Source: Adiantum capillus-veneris (Eukaryota > Streptophyta > Polypodiopsida > Polypodiales > Pteridaceae). Taken from it: a stretch of 64,000 bases of DNA. The notes under the pieces were generated by a model that saw only the letters and a list, made by a program, of their open reading frames with translations, had not been told where the DNA came from and searched no databases. The position numbers and the translations under genes are program-made. Positions 59,380 to 64,000 of the stretch are shown here, piece by piece. The stretch is from NCBI GenBank assembly GCA_014529385.2, contig CM043959.1, positions 12,774,809 through 12,838,808 of the forward strand, given 5' to 3'. Positions within the stretch are counted from its first letter, which is position 1. Each line of letters begins with the position of its first letter.

Positions 59380-60670
59380 TCAAAATGGCACAATTATTCT
59401 AGAGATGTCCATAAGCCATACAATATGTGCATTGCGGACATTCATTTGAGACATGATCTCTAGATTTGCATTTGGAGCACCAGGTTTCCATCTTTCTAAT
59501 GGAAGGTCTGATCTGGGCGATCTCAACAATTTGTTTGGACATGTCTTCAAGTTTGCATGACCAAGATCCTTTCTTTCCTTTATCCTTGCTTTTCTCATCT
59601 AAAGCACTATCAAATGTAATGGAGCTGTTGTTGCTGGAATCTGAACTCTCAGTGGATGAACCACTCCTATTGGATCTTCTCTTCTTGTGTTCTTTTTCTT
59701 TCTTGGCTTGTTGCTCTGCACCAAGTCATTGAAGTTCTTTGTTGGTGCAGGTACTTCTTGTTCTCCGAGTTTCTTACTACCAAAACCATTTAAGAACCAT
59801 GCTCTCATTCTCTTTTCAAAAGGAGGTTCTTGCAATTGTCTAGTCAACTCCTTGATTTTCTCCACAGAGCTTCTGATAGGCAAGTTCCCTTGTTTAATCT
59901 GATCCAACTCAGAAAGTATATCCTCATCCCCCGTATTGTCTGAATACTCCAGTCTGAAAGGTTTTAGTAATTTGTTGTATGACTTGAGTTGGAAAGCTGG
60001 GTAATGGTAATACCATTTTATAGCTGTTGCTTTAAGCATTTAGGAAAAATATCCCCCCCCAACTCATCCTTGTTAATGTGCTTCAGCTCAGAATACTGTT
60101 CAAAAGCTTGGATATGAACATCTGGATCATCTTTCTTACCTCCTTTGAAGACTGAAAATGAAATTTTCAATGAGGTATTGCCAGTAGCTTCTCTAGTACT
60201 TCTGGCTTTCAAAGTATGATGATGGTGTTTGGATTGCATTTTATGATAACGATCAGTATTAGCTTCCCTGTGACTATTTTTTTGAGTCTCAAACTTAGTA
60301 CCAGTACCAATATCTATTACTGGCTTCTTCTCTATTTTGCGGTGAGTTCCCTTGGTGCCCTTACTTTTGGTGTGCTTATTTGTGGACCTGGACACCTGAG
60401 ACCTGGTTCAACGTTGCTCATGTTCAGCCCGTCGTCACCTAGAATGACTGGAGTGCCGAGAAACCCTTACCTCTTTAGCAGTACCATGATCAAGAGGAGT
60501 GTCATTTCATTCCCGAGCTCCTGTCTTGTGTTAGAGCCTTGCTCCGATTCTTTAGGAACGGTATTGACCCACTCTGCTTCGCCACCAAACCTGGTTACTG
60601 GCCACGTGTAACTCTGGGCGGCATGACTACACTTAGAACACCAACGGGGAGAGAGTTCGCTCGTCAATGA
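59380..60670 (-). pseudogene. Ty3/gypsy gag, minus-strand copy, broken
   Basis: The sister of the plus-strand gag at 47230-48620. From the 5' side: 60667 start region, 60395-60018 (SFSVFKGGKKDDPDVHIQAFEQY) and 60039-59599 (AIKWYYHYPAF, KELTRQLQEP and WFLNGFGSKKL; the Retrotrans_gag pattern). The two CCHC knuckles near 59490-59400 are seen in a third frame. Frameshifts separate these blocks. Confidence 0.8.
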
Positions 60671-60737
60671 GCACTTCAGATCTAGCCACCATGATTGCCA
60701 AAATGGAATGAGCTGTCTCTTTAGGTAGCTATCCCAA

Positions 60738-61237
60738 TGTTGGAGTTTAAAGCTAGTTGTGAGTTCAGGGAATTTAAATGGGGCATATTAGATCAGACAA
60801 CTGGAATCAAAGTACTGGACTGGAACAAAGAACTTAACTAAGATAGAGTACTAAAATGGAAAGATTGAAGATTGGAACACTAGAACTGATAATGTATATT
60901 TAGATTAGTATGTATAATACAGAAAGTACAAGCTAAGCATCAAAGTAAAAATGGCTCCAAGCCCAAAAGGTTCCCAGGATTAATACAAGAACTTCAAAGA
61001 TAAGTACAAGGGATAACAACAGTACATGACAATAAACCCGCAACCAACCAACCAACCAACCCCGTAGAATGTGTAATGCATCCTATTTATAGGATTGTGT
61101 AGAGTTACCATAGTAATAACTACTGTAGTTACTGCCCATCTGATACTTCAAGAAGTTATCGCTGGTAATTCCTAAGGAACCGTTCTCATCGGTCGCTGGT
61201 AATTCTTAAGGAATTGTTCCCACCTGCTACATCTACA
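60738..61237 (-). repeat. Ty3/gypsy LTR (500 bp), internal sequence on both sides
   Basis: On minus it starts TGTAGATGTAGCAGG and ends AACTCCAACA. A TATA-like cctataaatagg lies about 60% into it. Gag follows on the low-coordinate side, as after a 5' LTR. On the high-coordinate side a purine tract (aatcagggaaggg) abuts the LTR start, as before a 3' LTR. Confidence 0.85.
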
Positions 61238-61249
61238 CCCTTCCCTGAT

Positions 61250-62870
61250 TTCTTGAATTTTGGTTTGAACCAAAATTTATCATCGACGAGCCAAAAGGAA
61301 TCTTCTACCTTTAAAAGTATAGGGTCATTCTTTATGTGTGTATCTGGAAAATCCGCCTTCAAATTTTGATATTAGGAAGTGAACTACCCAGTATTCCTCC
61401 ACTGAACCCGCTTCCTCTTGCCTTTCCTTTTTGGTGCCTCAGTACCATCATTTTCCTTCTAGATGAGTATGTCAATGGCCTCTTGTTCAAGTTGATCCTT
61501 CCTTGCTGTAGTCATCTCATGTTCATAGGGCGTGAGAGGGTTGTATGTTTTGGTGTCAGGGTCATACAAGGTTCCTTTGCCTTTAGTGAGATGGGATCTA
61601 GCCAGCTTATGACAATGCAAGGCAGTGTGTATCCATCCTTGTGAGAGCAAGCGATTAGTCTTAACTCTGGCTTCAAAAAGGATTTCAGGCCTAAGGCTTC
61701 CTTAGGACCAGTGATGTCTTTTTCTAGAATTTTGAAGGATTCCCCTGTTAACTGAAGGAGCTGATTTGTGATCTTGGTCAGTCCTTGAAGCTGGACCCAC
61801 CATTGACACATGCAAAGCTTGAAGTGCTGGGATGGCAACTTGTAAATTAGGTATAATGTCTTTGTGAAGTGCCGTCTCTACTACTGATTGCCAAGCTCTC
61901 CAGTCAACAGTGGCTCTGTCATACCAGTCATGAATCTCATCTGTAATTCTAAGATATGTGAGCTGGTCAACTAGTTTTGGATACTGAGGATACAGTGCTG
62001 GGAAAATTTTTGGCTACTCTAATTCTGTAGCAGGTAAAGCATATAAAAGGACTGGAGAGTCAGGTACAAACTCAAAGAAATTGAGAATGACCTGATTCTC
62101 TTGCTGCATCATCTTCCTAGTAATCCTTACAAGTTGGAAGACATTTTTGAGAACAGTTACCTGAGCTCCTATCGACATCTGCCTGATCCTCAATTATAGC
62201 TTGCACTCTATGGTCTAAGATTCCCCTTGCACTCTGCATTTGAATCAAAAGTTATTTGAGCTGAGTTCTAATCTCGTTCATACATTTGTATGTAGGCCAA
62301 TTGCCTAACAATAGATCAAGTTCCAGACCCAAAGATTTCAAATCAACTATTGAATTCCTTTACAAAAATGGATTAACAGCCTTATCATTTGTTGTTAGTG
62401 TCTATTCAGGGACTCTATCTAGTAGTTGAATACTGCTGGGATGAGGGGGTAAATGAAAAGCTTCTTGATCATGGAAACTTGCTGATTTCCAGTTATGTAC
62501 CATTTGCCTAACACCAACCTAGAGCATCTGGAAGCATTCTAAATCATAGAAAATAGTTTTGTCTTCCAAAAACCTCCTTATGATGGGTGCTTCTTGATGC
62601 CTTAATCTTTTATTGAGTGTAATCAGCTGTAGAGAATTCTAATCAGTGGTTTTAGACTCAAATGGGTAGACTATAGATTTAGCTTTATCTCTGCTTGGTT
62701 AGTGCTGTTTGATGCTGTAGTTCCTGTTGGTCCCCAAAAGGAGTGTTTTGCTGGGTTCCATTAGTATTATGATGGGCAGTAGTTTGTCTAATTTAATCTT
62801 GAGAAGCACCATTATTGTCTTTATCAGTGCCATTGCCCCCAGCCGGAGCCAAACCTCCAACTCTCGAGCC
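61250..62870 (-). pseudogene. Decayed 3' coding region upstream of the gypsy LTR
   Basis: Short minus-strand frames (61838-61512 and 61650-61459) and stop-interrupted sequence. One frame reads KITNQLLQLTGESFKILEKD. I recognise no domain. Its place, directly before a purine tract and LTR, makes it part of an element's 3' ORF. Confidence 0.4.
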
Positions 62871-63043
62871 TGATGGTGGGGAGGGGGAGTATCATCATCA
62901 TGGTCATCATGTTTATTTGGATTGTCCCCTGTATCTTCCTCCTCCTCCTCTTCGTTAGAATCTTCTTTAAAATTATTCTAAGTATTGATATAATCAGTTA
63001 TGGCTTGATTCACCAGTGCTGCGTTTTAATCATTTACTTTGTC

Positions 63044-63535
63044 CTACAAATCACTCTGAACGGAGTCAATCACTGCTTGAAGATCTTTAAGATTCAGTGT
63101 AACACGACCCTCAAGATTGATTATATCAGTAATATGTTGGTAAATATACTTCTCCAGTACAGACTGCTTTAGCAAAGTGTGCGTTTTGAGTAGCTCTTTA
63201 TAATTGGATGGCTTCATGCTTAGCAGGTTTTGAAATCTGTCAGTATCAGTATGGGCTTTTTTATTTGCTTCAAAAATCAGTTGTTTTTCATATTCCAACC
63301 TAAGAAGCTTGGTCTCCAAAGCAGTAATGGTTCGAGCTATCTGGGCTTCTTCAATTCGATGGCAAAGAGCTTCCTCAACAAGTTTCCTCTGAGCTTGCCG
63401 AGTCTCAGCTTTAACTGTGGCTAGTTTTGCTTTGAGGTTTTCTAATTCAATGTTGGACATTGATGCTTCCATCATTTGTCTGAGGGAGTGTAAAGTATTC
63501 CAAGATGTTTGAATAGCAGTAGAGAATCCATCCAA
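63044..63535 (-). CDS. Coiled-coil ORF in the gypsy 3' region (163 aa)
   Basis: I do not recognise the family. Residues about 25-100 are a long heptad-like coiled coil (NIELENLKAKLATVKAETRQ, then LETKLLRLEYEKQL), followed by a helical C-terminus (LLSMKPSNYKELLKTHTLLK, TDIINLEGRVTLNLKDL). It lies on the same strand and 5' of an LTR that is preceded by a purine tract, so it may be the extra 3' ORF that some plant gypsy lineages carry after pol. It could also be part of a longer protein split by frameshifts, since the frame 63889-63689 upstream has a similar Lys/Pro-rich character. Its preservation is better than that of the neighbouring gag. Confidence 0.45.
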   Translation of the reverse strand: MDGFSTAIQTSWNTLHSLRQMMEASMSNIELENLKAKLATVKAETRQAQRKLVEEALCHRIEEAQIARTITALETKLLRLEYEKQLIFEANKKAHTDTDRFQNLLSMKPSNYKELLKTHTLLKQSVLEKYIYQHITDIINLEGRVTLNLKDLQAVIDSVQSDL

Positions 63536-63688
63536 AATAGTGGCTATATCAGAATTGTATGGTTCATAAACTAGCCCAGGAGTCGGCTATGGAAGGGTTG
63601 TTCTATCTGGTTTTTGCAGTACCATCCTACCCTTTACTACTAGTAAAGCTGACTCACTACTTTGGTGACTTGTAGGAATAGTATATAC

Positions 63689-63960
63689 TTAATCCTTTTC
63701 TTTTTCAGTCTTCTCTATTGGCATTGACCGCTCATTAGGCTGGGCTTTTGGAGGCACAGTGGAAGATGTTAGTTTGCCAATTTTTTTGTGCAAATCCTTC
63801 AGTACCTCAGAGATTTTAGCCAAACTAGTCCTAGGTTTTTTTGGGGATATTGGTCTCAGTAGCTTCACCAATTCTTTTCTGACCCACAACTACCAATTGT
63901 TCGCTGGCCTAGATGTGTATCTTGGTCTTGTTCTTCCTCATCAGAAGATACTGTAACCTT
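63689..63960 (-). CDS. Upstream frame of the same gypsy 3' region (66 aa, partial)
   Basis: One frame reads RPISPKKPRTSLAKISEVLK and a Lys/Glu/Pro-rich tail, and continues as a possible longer protein toward the right window edge (RSSDEEEQDQD-like acidic sequence near 63930). No family recognised. Probably one protein with the coiled-coil ORF. Confidence 0.3.
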
Positions 63961-64000
63961 TTTTAGCGGTGCACCAGGTGATGTTGCCTAGGCTTGTTTG

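Overview
The window is nuclear DNA of a land plant with a large, transposon-rich genome. It has one intact host gene, with nine exons joined by GT-AG introns. It encodes an SKU5/SKS-type monocopper-oxidase-like protein, a plant family. Around it lie plant Ty1/copia and Ty3/gypsy elements, a plant-type hAT element and very many (GA)n, (TA)n and poly-G/poly-C tracts. A fern or another seed-free vascular plant with a big genome would fit, but the lineage is inferred from overall character only.

Layout. 1-2.5 kb: a LINE on the minus strand, running off the left edge. 2.5-5 kb: low-complexity DNA. 5.98-9.15 kb: the SKS gene, complete, with a large inverted repeat in its last intron. 10.2-15.3 kb: decayed copia and gypsy remnants, partly tandemly multiplied. 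16.1-26.3 kb: a decayed hAT element, its internally deleted derivative, LTR-like repeats and an old copia-type element (element B, 21.2-24.5 kb) that has lost or never had integrase/RT. 29-33.3 kb: a broken transposase-like gene. 33.9-35.4 kb: a broken protein kinase, then a 358-bp tandem repeat and a second kinase fragment at 37.1 kb. 37.3-43 kb: mostly microsatellites and anonymous DNA. 43.2-46.0 kb: a 5'-truncated copia with one LTR. 46.7-49.6 kb: a gypsy LTR and gag on plus, joined to RT on minus. 52.3 kb: a ribosomal protein eL32 pseudogene. 53.6-56.84 kb: a young, complete non-autonomous copia-type element on minus (element A) with 192-bp LTRs and a 5-bp target duplication. 56.9-64 kb: gypsy sequence on minus with gag, protease, an LTR and an extra coiled-coil ORF.

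How the parts relate. Only the SKS gene looks functional. The rest is a layered graveyard of retroelements and DNA transposons. Two patterns link them. First, many premature stops are TAG at positions where the family has glutamine, as CAG-to-TAG changes from methylated CHG sites would give. Second, elements A and B share an unusual coding plan: gag, zinc knuckle, protease-like region, pre-integrase region, then a conserved C-terminal ORF that I do not recognise where integrase and RT should be. This shared ORF is the best candidate here for something undescribed.
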